From the NCBI GenBank assembly GCA_031264295.1, contig JAISED010000067.1, forward strand, positions 1 through 33,993: DNA of 33,993 nucleotides, in the 5' to 3' direction. Both the position numbers and the translations under genes were made by a program. Shown in pieces: positions 26,239 to 33,811 of the stretch. The notes beneath the pieces were generated by a model that was given only the letters and a program-made list of their open reading frames with translations, was not told where the DNA came from and ran no database searches. Source of the DNA: Eubacteriales Family XIII. Incertae Sedis bacterium (GTDB taxonomy: Bacteria; Bacillota; Clostridia; Peptostreptococcales; Anaerovoracaceae). The stretch's first letter is position 1; every line of letters starts with the position of its first letter.

Positions 26239-27585
26239 TTATTGCTCCTCCCGCAGCTTCACTGCCAAGATATGCTTGCATGGCCCCCGGCTGTTTTGAT
26301 GGTTCAGATACCATGTACATGCGCACTTCGCACCCTCTACACCCTGCGCCGGGTCATAGAAAACGGGGTAATCCACATCCCCCGAGCACACCTCCCACCG
26401 GTGATCGCCGATGCTTTTCACCGCATCTACAAGTTTTCGTGCAGCAGCAAGCCGGGGATTGTCCTTTAAAACCCTGCCCGGGTCGTCGGGCAATTCCCGA
26501 TGAAAATAGGCATTATCGTGCGCGTCATAGCCCAGTTTCCCTGATACTGCCAACAAGCCGAGAGCTGTTTGGATTCTGTCCTTGCTCATATCCCATTGCC
26601 GTTCAAACATGGTCTCATCAATAGCGGCGTTAAACGCAAGGTCGGAACAGATGGATTCAGCATCCTCCAACACCTCCTGTTTCGCAAGGGATTCCAGCAG
26701 CGATCCTTCCCCCGAATAGCCCTGCCACGATTCGGCGGTCAAACTCAATGTGAGACGTCCACCCGGCAGCAGCGCCTCAGCCATAAGCGCCCCCGGCGTC
26801 CCATCCGCCGCCATATAGAATGTCATACCGGTAATGTTGGTCAGCAGACGTTTGAACGCACTCAGGCGATGCAGACCGGAAATGAACGCGGCGTCGGACG
26901 AGCGGCGCGGCGTCAGTTTCACACCTGTAGGTGAATATATCAACCATCCGGACTGTGCCTTGCCTGTAGCCGACGGAAGCGAGGCGACAAAAGCCTGCGC
27001 CTGCGGTCCGTTTAAAGTAAATATAGGATTCATGCGGTGGTGAATTTCAGCGGCGTTTCCCAATGCGCGAACCCATCTGTCCGGCATTTGCACGGGTCGC
27101 TCATGTACGCGCTTACCCAAATGGGTGATATTGCCGTCGGTCTTATTGATCGGAGTGGCGGTAAATCCGTCGTTTCCGATATTGACATGCAACTTGTCCG
27201 CCTGCTTAATCTGCGTCAAAGCCGCCCGCAGTTCTTTTCCTATGTCCACATTGGTAGTGCCAAGCTCGATCTGCCCGTCAAAGCCGGATTCAAGCAGATC
27301 CAGCCGGGCATAGACGCCATTACAGGCGGAAAAACACTCCGCCCGGAGCCGATCTCGCTGCGCCGACAAAACGGGGTCGCGCTGGGCAACCGGCGTGTAG
27401 TTGAAATATCGGGTGGACGTAATGTCTGCAAGTGCCAGCAAGCCCCTTGACAGCACCTGCGGATAAACAGCAAAGCCGCGAAAAAAGCCGGGGTTTTGAA
27501 CGACGCCCGCAGGCGTCAGCGCCGGCGCCAAGGCCAGCTCCAAATGCCCATCGGTCAGCAGCGACGTATAAGCAAAGGTTCTCAT
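26239..27585 (-). CDS. SWIM zinc-finger domain protein
   Basis: A 448-residue protein whose C-terminus carries a SWIM zinc finger, CXCXnCXH: Cys421, Cys423, Cys436 and His438 in KCACTWYLNHQNSRGPCKH. SWIM fingers bind DNA, RNA or proteins. The N-terminal 400 residues are not recognised; they contain conserved-looking parts such as TSTRYFNYTPVAQRDPVL and ECFSACNGVYARLDLLESG. The start ATG has AAAGGGAAA in front. The next gene on the strand encodes the large helical-repeat-like protein, and the pair probably forms one unit. Related pairs in other bacteria go with MoxR and VWA proteins. Function is unknown. Confidence 0.8.
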   Translation of the reverse strand: MRTFAYTSLLTDGHLELALAPALTPAGVVQNPGFFRGFAVYPQVLSRGLLALADITSTRYFNYTPVAQRDPVLSAQRDRLRAECFSACNGVYARLDLLESGFDGQIELGTTNVDIGKELRAALTQIKQADKLHVNIGNDGFTATPINKTDGNITHLGKRVHERPVQMPDRWVRALGNAAEIHHRMNPIFTLNGPQAQAFVASLPSATGKAQSGWLIYSPTGVKLTPRRSSDAAFISGLHRLSAFKRLLTNITGMTFYMAADGTPGALMAEALLPGGRLTLSLTAESWQGYSGEGSLLESLAKQEVLEDAESICSDLAFNAAIDETMFERQWDMSKDRIQTALGLLAVSGKLGYDAHDNAYFHRELPDDPGRVLKDNPRLAAARKLVDAVKSIGDHRWEVCSGDVDYPVFYDPAQGVEGAKCACTWYLNHQNSRGPCKHILAVKLREEQ

Positions 27586-27649
27586 AAGATTTCCCTTTCA
27601 TAGTCCGATGATTCTTCCCAAAATTTGCTTGGAGTCTATAATTCCACAT

Positions 27650-27871
27650 TTAACAATCGGAAGAATCGCGTACATAATCGTCAACTTCCTCAAGTATGCC
27701 GGGATCGCCTGTGAGGTGGAACAATTCATATGCATCGGCTATGAACGCCAATAAACCCGTCTTTCGATCGAGTTTGATGAAATCGTCAATCGTCATTTTG
27801 TGCGCCTTCCTATAAAGGTTAGCGACACGGATTTGCATATATAAAACGTGGTCAAAATTCTCGAATGGCAT
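27650..27871 (-). CDS. Small DUF3791-like protein
   Basis: A 73-residue acidic protein. The part from LDRKTGLLAFIADAYELFHL to GDPGILEEVDDYV resembles the DUF3791 pattern (a Tyr-Glu-x-x-His-x-x-Gly core followed by a conserved I-x-E/D-V/I). DUF3791 proteins often stand next to DUF3990 ADP-ribosyltransferase-like proteins and have been suspected to belong to toxin-antitoxin-like loci; no DUF3990 gene is present here. A very strong GGAGGTGAGG precedes the ATG and overlaps the stop region of the previous small gene, so the two are co-translated. The role is unknown. Confidence 0.6.
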   Translation of the reverse strand: MPFENFDHVLYMQIRVANLYRKAHKMTIDDFIKLDRKTGLLAFIADAYELFHLTGDPGILEEVDDYVRDSSDC

Positions 27872-27883
27872 TGCCTCACCTCC

Positions 27884-28129
27884 TTACACCTTTAACCACT
27901 CATCCCAATCACCTTGTTCTTCGGCGCGGATCATATCCAATATGCTCGCGGCGCTTTCAAAACAAAGGCGTGACTCCGGGTTTTGAAGCAAGTCATAAGT
28001 CTTAGTCCCCATAATTATACGTAATGCGTCCGTTGTTGACAAGCCATGCTCCTTAGCATATTGAGACACAACGGATGTTGCCGCTATGTCAACGCAGTAT
28101 TGCGCTTTCTCCGGTTCAATACTCATCAT
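27884..28129 (-). CDS. Small DUF3791-locus-type protein, coupled to dapL
   Basis: An 81-residue acidic protein. Segments such as YAKEHGLSTTDALRIIMGTKTYDLLQ resemble small helical proteins found beside DUF3791 genes in Bacillota. Its first ATG overlaps the dapL stop (ATGA); the second codon is also ATG and could be the start. It has no export signal. The overlap indicates translation by ribosomes finishing dapL. It may be an antitoxin-like remnant or a regulator; neither is shown. Confidence 0.6.
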   Translation of the reverse strand: MMSIEPEKAQYCVDIAATSVVSQYAKEHGLSTTDALRIIMGTKTYDLLQNPESRLCFESAASILDMIRAEEQGDWDEWLKV

Positions 28130-29337
28130 AATCGCTCCGCAGCCTCGATCGTGTTCTCCCGTGTCCCGAACGAAGTCAGCCGCAGGAATCCGTCTCCGTT
28201 TTTCCCGAAACCCGCGCCGGGCGTCGAGACGATATTTTTTTCATTCAAAAGATAATCGAAGTATTCCCAACTTCCGCGCCCATCCGGACACTTCAGCCAG
28301 ATATACGGCGCGTTTACTCCCCCGAAGAACTTGATGCCGAGCTTCGTCAGCGCGGCGCCGATTATACGCGCGTTTTCCTGGTAATACGCGATGTTTTCGC
28401 GACACTGGCTGAGTCCCGAATCCGAAAGCGCGGCCTGGGCTCCGCGTTGAGTTATATAGCTCACCCCGTTGAATTTCGTCGTCTGCCGTCTTTTCCAAAG
28501 CGATAGCAGTGTTTTTCCGTCCTCGGATAAAAGCTCGCGCGGTACGACGGTAAAGCCGCAGCGCACCCCTGTGAAACCGGCGAGTTTCGAAAACGAACAG
28601 ATTTCGATTGCGCACCTGCGCGCGCCGTCGATTTCGAATATACTGCGCGGCAGCGTTTTGTCCGTTATAAACGATTCATATGCCGCGTCGAATAGAATCA
28701 CAGCGCCGACACGAAGAGCGTAATCGACCCATTCCTGCAGCTGCTTTTTATCATACACCGCTCCGGTGGGATTGTTGGGCGAGCAGATATAGATAAGATC
28801 AGCCTTTACGGAAGCGTTCGGCTGTGGCTGCAGTGCCGGAGGTGTCGAGACCGAGGTCGATGACGGCAGAAATCCGTTCGACTCGTTGCCGTCTATATAT
28901 ATGATCTCGTTGCCGTCTATAAGATTCGTATCGACGTACGCGGGGTAAACAGGATCGGGAATCAGCACCCTTGCTCCCGCAGCGAATATACCGGGGATAT
29001 TCCCGACATCGCTTTTCGCGCCATCGGAAACGATGATTTCATCCGTGCCGATTGTCACACCCTTTGCTTTGTAATATCCGGCTATTGCATCCAACAGGAA
29101 ATCATAGCCCACGCCGCCGTCGTCATAGCCGCGAAAAGCCGCGGCATCGCCCATTTCAACTACGGCCTTTCCCATCGCCTCGACGACAGCCGGAACAAGC
29201 GGACGCGTAACATCTCCTATTCCGAGACGTATTATTTTCGCTTCGGGATTTTCCGCTTTATACGCGTTCACCTTTTGCGCTATCGTTTTGAACAAATAGC
29301 TGTCTCGCAGATTTGCATAATTTTGATTAAGCTTCAC
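28126..29337 (-). CDS. dapL: LL-diaminopimelate aminotransferase
   Basis: A PLP enzyme that converts tetrahydrodipicolinate directly to LL-diaminopimelate with glutamate as amino donor, bypassing the acylated DapD/DapC/DapE steps. Recognisable parts are KLNQNYANLRDSYLF at the N-terminus, SDGAKSDVGN, CSPNNPTGAVYDK and the PLP-lysine segment SFSKLAGFTG (Lys251). I choose the GTG at 29337, with GGGAGG eight bases upstream, over an earlier TTG at 29358; this gives 403 residues beginning MKLNQNYANL. Residues about 159-176 (SSTSVSTPPALQPQPNAS) look like an added low-complexity loop. It lies 33 bases after dapF and overlaps the next small gene. Confidence 0.95.
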   Translation of the reverse strand: MKLNQNYANLRDSYLFKTIAQKVNAYKAENPEAKIIRLGIGDVTRPLVPAVVEAMGKAVVEMGDAAAFRGYDDGGVGYDFLLDAIAGYYKAKGVTIGTDEIIVSDGAKSDVGNIPGIFAAGARVLIPDPVYPAYVDTNLIDGNEIIYIDGNESNGFLPSSTSVSTPPALQPQPNASVKADLIYICSPNNPTGAVYDKKQLQEWVDYALRVGAVILFDAAYESFITDKTLPRSIFEIDGARRCAIEICSFSKLAGFTGVRCGFTVVPRELLSEDGKTLLSLWKRRQTTKFNGVSYITQRGAQAALSDSGLSQCRENIAYYQENARIIGAALTKLGIKFFGGVNAPYIWLKCPDGRGSWEYFDYLLNEKNIVSTPGAGFGKNGDGFLRLTSFGTRENTIEAAERL

Positions 29338-29370
29338 TCGCTTATCCTCCCGCATCAATAAACTGACGAT

Positions 29371-30216
29371 TTACACATCTATCACACCGTCAAAGACCTT
29401 TACGCAGTTGCCCGTCATATAAACGCGCTCGTCCGTGTAATTTATTATCAGCTCACCGCCGGGGGCGATCACCTTGATATCCCCGCCCTTTTCGCAGCAG
29501 CCGTTCAGTGCGGCGGCCACAGCTGCGGCGCACATTCCGGTGCCGCACGCGAGCGTTTCGCCGCTCCCCCTCTCCCACACGCGCATTTTTAGCGTGTTTT
29601 TATCCGCGACCTTGACAAACTCCGTGTTAACCCTGTTTGGAAATATCTCGTTCATTTCGAACATCGGGCCGATTTTCGCGAGGTCGAGCGCGTCGGGTTC
29701 CTCTACGAACACCACAGCGTGCGGATTACCCATAGAAACGCAGGTTATCTTGTGCTCCACGCCGTTCACATCAAGCCCGCGCGCTATGACGCTGTCACCG
29801 GACAGCTTCACGGGGATCATCGATGGCCTCAGCTCGGCGCGTCCCATATCCACGCGCGCGGATGAAGCTTGCCCGTTTTGCGTGTACAGTAATATCTCGC
29901 GTCGGCCGCTCATCGTGTCTATCGTCATATTCGTTTTCGGAACCATCTTGTTATCGAAGAGATATTTCGCCGTGCAGCGTATGCCGTTGCCGCACATCGC
30001 GCCTTCGCTGCCGTCCGTATTGAATATCCGCATACGCGCGTCCGCACCCGGCGTCTCACCGCGCATGATAAGCACAATGCCGTCGCCGCCTATACCATAG
30101 TGCCTGTCGGATAGTACAACGGCCAGCTTCTCCGGGTCGTTTATCTCATGCTCCCACGTATTTATATAGATATAATCGTTGCCGGCGCCATGCATTTTTG
30201 TGAATTCAATTCTCAT
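29371..30216 (-). CDS. dapF: Diaminopimelate epimerase
   Basis: Converts LL-diaminopimelate to the meso form needed for peptidoglycan and lysine. The two catalytic cysteines are Cys75 (GAMCGNGIRC) and Cys224 (TLACGTGMC), in a normal 281-residue chain starting MRIEFTKMHGAGNDY. A longer frame to 30369 exists but would run through the promoter and the edge of the lysine riboswitch, so the ATG at 30216 is chosen. The ribosome binding site GGAG is 28 bases away, with a perfect hairpin between it and the start. First gene of the dapF-dapL-small gene operon. Confidence 0.95.
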   Translation of the reverse strand: MRIEFTKMHGAGNDYIYINTWEHEINDPEKLAVVLSDRHYGIGGDGIVLIMRGETPGADARMRIFNTDGSEGAMCGNGIRCTAKYLFDNKMVPKTNMTIDTMSGRREILLYTQNGQASSARVDMGRAELRPSMIPVKLSGDSVIARGLDVNGVEHKITCVSMGNPHAVVFVEEPDALDLAKIGPMFEMNEIFPNRVNTEFVKVADKNTLKMRVWERGSGETLACGTGMCAAAVAAALNGCCEKGGDIKVIAPGGELIINYTDERVYMTGNCVKVFDGVIDV

Positions 30217-30248
30217 ACGCTCAGTCGAGCAGATAGCCTCGACACTCC
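30217..30248 (-). promoter_or_regulatory. Hairpin between the dapF ribosome binding site and its start
   Basis: On the minus strand GGAG (30248-30245) is followed by GTCGAG (30243-30238), an eight-base loop and CTCGAC (30229-30224), then seven bases to ATG. With the stem folded, the effective spacing drops from 28 to about 8 bases. Confidence 0.6.
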
Positions 30249-30261
30249 TTTTTTTGTTTTT

Positions 30262-30290
30262 ATTATAATACGAAAGCGGCCTTTCTGCAA
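30262..30290 (-). promoter_or_regulatory. Promoter of dapF-dapL
   Basis: On the minus strand TTGCAG (30290-30285), a 17-base spacer and TATAAT (30267-30262) form a good sigma-A promoter. It fires away from the riboswitch promoter about 42 bases to the right and gives a leader of about 40 bases. Confidence 0.75.
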
Positions 30291-30331
30291 GAGCCGCCCG
30301 CCCAGGTAATAATTTCCATACATTAATTCCC

Positions 30332-30360
30332 TTGACACAATGCAAATTATCGCATATAGT
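30332..30360 (+). promoter_or_regulatory. Promoter of the lysine-riboswitch operon
   Basis: TTGACA (30332-30337), a 17-base spacer and TATAGT (30355-30360) form a near-perfect sigma-A promoter. Transcription should begin near 30367, a few bases before the first riboswitch helix. Confidence 0.85.
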
Positions 30361-30373
30361 AGTTAGCATAAAT

Positions 30374-30542
30374 GTGATAGAGGATGCGGTGCGCGATGAG
30401 TACTCGGGTGTTTAGGCCATGCAGGGTCAACCGGGGAAAGGCGCCATCGCCGAAGGCGGCTTCCACTGCATGGGGCGCCGTACTGGGCGGACGAACTAAG
30501 AGTTGTCCGACTGTCGCAAAGTAATTTGCGGAGGGCTATCGT
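30374..30542 (+). ncRNA. Lysine riboswitch (L-box)
   Basis: The aptamer shows the L-box signature in order: GATAGAGGATGCGG near the 5' end, GAGTACTCGGG, GGGGAAAGGCGCCATCGCC followed by GAAGG, then CTGGGCGG and a 3' arm closing with GCTATC. GATAG (30376-30380) pairs with CTATC (30536-30540) as helix P1. It binds lysine and, with the terminator at 30616-30656, should lower transcription of dapA-dapB-lysA when lysine is plentiful. The downstream genes are exactly those expected. Confidence 0.92.
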
Positions 30543-30615
30543 TTGATTGGATTTGCCGGTCACCTGTGCGCGCAGCGCGCATGTTTCTCATGACAGTGAC
30601 AGACAAGAAGCTTAT

Positions 30616-30656
30616 CAAGCAGCCGCAACCGTATGTGCTGCTTGTTTTGTTTTTTG
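30616..30656 (+). terminator. Riboswitch-controlled terminator
   Basis: CAAGCAGC (30616-30623) pairs with GCTGCTTG (30637-30644), followed by TTTTGTTTTTT. Its place between the aptamer and dapA marks it as the expression platform that ends transcription in the lysine-bound state. The competing anti-terminator was not worked out. Confidence 0.88.
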
Positions 30657-30707
30657 TAACAATATTTTTTTGAACGACGCTGTCACTCCGTTAGTTCAAT
30701 AATTTGC

Positions 30708-30730
30708 GGGGGTTTTTTAGAAGTCCCCTT
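30708..30730 (-). repeat. Palindromic repeat copy before dapA
   Basis: On the minus strand this reads AAGGGGACTTCTAAAAAA followed by CCCCC, nearly identical to the copy at 13691-13712. GGGGG and CCCC can pair into a short stem. It lies between the riboswitch terminator and the dapA start, inside the leader of the read-through transcript. Confidence 0.7.
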
Positions 30731-30786
30731 GTATCCGCTCCGCCCTCAAATCTGTGCGGAGCAAATGTGAAAGCGTGGTAAAGATT

Positions 30787-31674
30787 ATGAAAAAGACTAT
30801 ATTTCGAGGCGTAGCAACTGCGCTTATAACCCCTACAGATGAAAACGGCGTCAATTACGATCAGCTTGGAAAACTGATCGATTGGCAGATTTCCGAAGGG
30901 ATAGACGGCTTGGTAGTATGCGGAACCACGGGCGAAGCCTCGACTTTGTTCGACAAGGAGCACAAGCAGGTGATCGCCTATGCGGTGGAGCGAGCCGCGG
31001 GTCGGACGCCCATCATCGCCGGTACCGGCAGCAACGAAACCGAATATGCCATTGAGTTGACCAAATCCGCCTGTGACTCGGGAGCGGACGCTGTTCTTGT
31101 GGTGACCCCTTACTACAACAAAGCCACCCAAAACGGCTTGATCCGAACATTTAACGCCATTGCCGACGCGAGCACAAAGCCCGTGATCCTATATAACGTT
31201 CCTTCCCGCACCGGCCTTAATATAGAGCCGGCGACCTATGACGCTCTGGCGGATCACGAAAACATTGTGGCGATCAAGGAGACCAACGGGGATCTCTCTA
31301 AAATAGTGGAAACTGTGGCAAGGGTTCGCGACAGATTGGATTTGTACGCCGGCAATGACGACCACATTGTGCCTCTCATGGCATTGGGCGGCATCGGTTG
31401 CATCTCGGTCATCTCCAACATCATCCCTGCCCAAACGCGAGAAATATGCACCCGCTTTTTCGCCGGGGACATCGCAGGGAGCGCAGAGCTTCAGTGTAAA
31501 TATTACAAGCTGATCGCATCCATGTTCTGTGAGGTCAATCCCATCCCGGTGAAAGCGGCCATGGCGGCTATGGGATACTGCGAAAACTACTTCCGCCTGC
31601 CCCTGACTCCTATGGAAGAGGGGAACCATGAGCGCCTGCTTCACAACATGAGGGCTTTGGGGCTGAAGGTATGA
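30787..31674 (+). CDS. dapA: 4-hydroxy-tetrahydrodipicolinate synthase
   Basis: Condenses aspartate semialdehyde with pyruvate, the first committed step to DAP and lysine. It is a 295-residue TIM barrel of normal size. Lys164 (AIKETNGD) is the Schiff-base lysine; Tyr136 (LYNVPSRTG), Thr47/Thr48 (CGTTGE) and Tyr110 (TPYYNK) complete the site. The ATG at 30787 (MKKTIFRGVATALITP) fits the family better than the in-frame GTG at 30754, although its ribosome binding site is weak. First gene behind the lysine riboswitch. Confidence 0.96.
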   Translation: MKKTIFRGVATALITPTDENGVNYDQLGKLIDWQISEGIDGLVVCGTTGEASTLFDKEHKQVIAYAVERAAGRTPIIAGTGSNETEYAIELTKSACDSGADAVLVVTPYYNKATQNGLIRTFNAIADASTKPVILYNVPSRTGLNIEPATYDALADHENIVAIKETNGDLSKIVETVARVRDRLDLYAGNDDHIVPLMALGGIGCISVISNIIPAQTREICTRFFAGDIAGSAELQCKYYKLIASMFCEVNPIPVKAAMAAMGYCENYFRLPLTPMEEGNHERLLHNMRALGLKV

Positions 31675-31687
31675 GTGAAAGGCGTGA

Positions 31688-32443
31688 ATGGTGTTAAAAG
31701 TGTTGAATAAAATGAATGTCATCGTTTGTGGCGCGGCCGGGCGCATGGGTCGCGAGGTAATCTGTCTGATAGAAAAGAGCGCGGGGCTTTCTCTAGCCGC
31801 CGCGGTGGATCCGGCGGGTGGCGAAGGGATTTACCAAACCTTGCGGGATTACACCGGCCCGGCTGATGTGATGGTGGATTTCTCTCACCACTCCGCCATC
31901 CGTGAGATTACGGCATATTGCGAGACGCGAAATCTTCCCTTGGTGGTGGCCGCTACAGGTCATACCCAAGAAGAAACGGAACTGATTCAATTAGCGGCGA
32001 CCCGGATTCCGGTCTTCATGTCCGCTAATATGTCTGTAGGCGTAGCGCTCTTGGCAATGCTTGTGAAGCAGGCAGCGGCTGTCTTTCACGACTGCGACGT
32101 GGAGATCGTGGAGACCCATCACAACCGTAAGGCGGACGCCCCAAGCGGCACGGCTCTCCTATTGGCGGACATTGTGAAAAGCGAACGACCGGACGCCTTA
32201 TATGTCTGTGGACGTGAAGGCAATCACAAGCGAAAATCCAATGAAATCGGCATACATTCCCTGCGCATGGGCAATGTTGCGGGGGAGCACGAGGTGATCT
32301 TTTCCACAGATTCCCAGACTATCAGTTTAAAGCATCAGGCTCATGATCGGGTTCTCTTCGCGGAAGGCGCCGTTGCGGCGGCCAAATTCATTGTTGGAAA
32401 GCCAAATGGTCTATACCGTATGGAGGACATGTTGGAGGAATGA
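31688..32443 (+). CDS. dapB: 4-hydroxy-tetrahydrodipicolinate reductase
   Basis: Reduces the DapA product to tetrahydrodipicolinate with NAD(P)H. The dinucleotide motif is VCGAAGRMGRE, and the catalytic part is EIVETHHNRKADAPSGTA, with the His pair and the Lys. At 251 residues it has normal length. The ATG at 31688 has AAAGG at good spacing. An internal ATG at 31712 (MNVIVCGAAG) matches the usual N-terminus but has a poor ribosome binding site. It follows dapA by 13 bases and is the second gene of the riboswitch operon. Confidence 0.95.
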   Translation: MVLKVLNKMNVIVCGAAGRMGREVICLIEKSAGLSLAAAVDPAGGEGIYQTLRDYTGPADVMVDFSHHSAIREITAYCETRNLPLVVAATGHTQEETELIQLAATRIPVFMSANMSVGVALLAMLVKQAAAVFHDCDVEIVETHHNRKADAPSGTALLLADIVKSERPDALYVCGREGNHKRKSNEIGIHSLRMGNVAGEHEVIFSTDSQTISLKHQAHDRVLFAEGAVAAAKFIVGKPNGLYRMEDMLEE

Positions 32444-32509
32444 CTTTCTTCGTATCTGTATTTCATAACTATTTGTGCCGCATGTGTCAGCGGCGGAACG
32501 GGGGTTAAA

Positions 32510-33811
32510 ATGGAACTGTTATATGATAACTTAGCGATTAACGAGGCCGGTCATCTGACCGTCGGCGGCGTAGACGCCGTATATCTGGCGGAGAAGTACG
32601 GCACACCTCTTTATGTCCTGGATGAGGATAAAATACGCCAAAACTGCCGTCTGTACACAAAAAACATGGCGGAGCAGTTCGGTGAAGGTTCACTGCCACT
32701 ATTTGCCGGGAAATCCCTTTGTTTTAAGGGTCTCTATCGGGTAATCGAAGAAGAGGGGATGTGCGCGGACGTGGTTTCTCCAGGCGAGCTTTATACCGCT
32801 TTGGCAGCGGGCTTTCCGCCTGAGCGCCTATTCTTCCACGGCAACAACAAGACCGATGAGGACATCCGCTACGGTGTCGACAGCGGCGTGGGATACTTCG
32901 TTGCGGATAACTATAATGAACTGGACATTCTAAATGCCTATGCGGGAGAGAAAGGCATCAGACAAAAAGTGCTCTTGCGGGTCACCCCCGGCATTGACTC
33001 CCATACCTTGGAGGCCATAAACACAGGCAAGGTGGACTGCCAGTTCGGCAGCCCAATCGAAACCGGCCAGGCCGCCCGCTTTGTGAAGAAGGCTCTGGCT
33101 AAAGAAAACCTTGATATCCAAGGCTATCACTTCCACATCGGTTCTCAGATTTTTGATATTGAGCCATTTTGCCGAGCGGTGAACATCCTCTTGAACTTTG
33201 CCTTGGAGATAAGAAGCGAACTTGGCTTCACCGCCCGGATTTTCAACTTGGGCGGTGGCTTCGGCGTGCGCTATGCAGATAGCGATCCCCAAATAGACAT
33301 TCCCGCGAACATCCGTGCCCTGGCGGAACACCTGAAAGAGGCTTGTACAAAGTGTCAATATCCCCTGCCCCGCATTTATATGGAACCGGGGCGGAGCATT
33401 GTGGGGAATGCCGGCCTTACCCTCTACACCGTAGGCGGCGTCAAACCTATAGAGGGCTACCGCAGTTATGTGACGGTTGACGGCGGCATGACGGACAACC
33501 CCCGCTATGCCTTGTACAAAGCGAAGTATACCGTCCTGCCTGCCGGCCTGATGAATGACGCGGCGGACTTCACATGTACAATCGCCGGCCGCTGCTGCGA
33601 AAGTGGCGATCTGATCCAAGAGCATGTAACGCTTCCCGAACCGCATCGGAGCGACATTCTTGCGGTTCTCACAACCGGGGCATATAACTTCTCCATGTCC
33701 TCAAATTATAACCGGCTATGCCGTCCGGCCATCGTTATGGTCAGCGGCGGGCAGAATCGCCCGGCAGTACGCCGCCAGACCTTTGAAGACTTGGTCGCGT
33801 GCGACCTTTAG
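32510..33811 (+). CDS. lysA: Diaminopimelate decarboxylase
   Basis: A PLP enzyme that decarboxylates meso-diaminopimelate to lysine, the last step. Lys68 (LFAGKSLCFKG) binds PLP; HFHIGSQI, LGGGFGV, MEPGRSIVGNAG and GRCCESGD are the expected active-site segments. The 433-residue length is normal. It starts 66 bases after dapB behind a G-rich site (CGGGGGTT). The final 182 bases of the window after it show no gene or clear terminator. Confidence 0.96.
   Translation: MELLYDNLAINEAGHLTVGGVDAVYLAEKYGTPLYVLDEDKIRQNCRLYTKNMAEQFGEGSLPLFAGKSLCFKGLYRVIEEEGMCADVVSPGELYTALAAGFPPERLFFHGNNKTDEDIRYGVDSGVGYFVADNYNELDILNAYAGEKGIRQKVLLRVTPGIDSHTLEAINTGKVDCQFGSPIETGQAARFVKKALAKENLDIQGYHFHIGSQIFDIEPFCRAVNILLNFALEIRSELGFTARIFNLGGGFGVRYADSDPQIDIPANIRALAEHLKEACTKCQYPLPRIYMEPGRSIVGNAGLTLYTVGGVKPIEGYRSYVTVDGGMTDNPRYALYKAKYTVLPAGLMNDAADFTCTIAGRCCESGDLIQEHVTLPEPHRSDILAVLTTGAYNFSMSSNYNRLCRPAIVMVSGGQNRPAVRRQTFEDLVACDL

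Noticed and set aside
30217..30369. N-terminal extension of dapF by 51 codons
   Set aside because: It would include the dapF and riboswitch promoters; the family start MRIEFTKMHGAGNDY is at 30216.
30363..30563. 66-codon minus-strand frame before dapA
   Set aside because: It covers the lysine riboswitch, whose structure and position explain the sequence.
31189..31746. 185-codon minus-strand frame over dapA
   Set aside because: It is a shadow of a firmly identified gene on the other strand.
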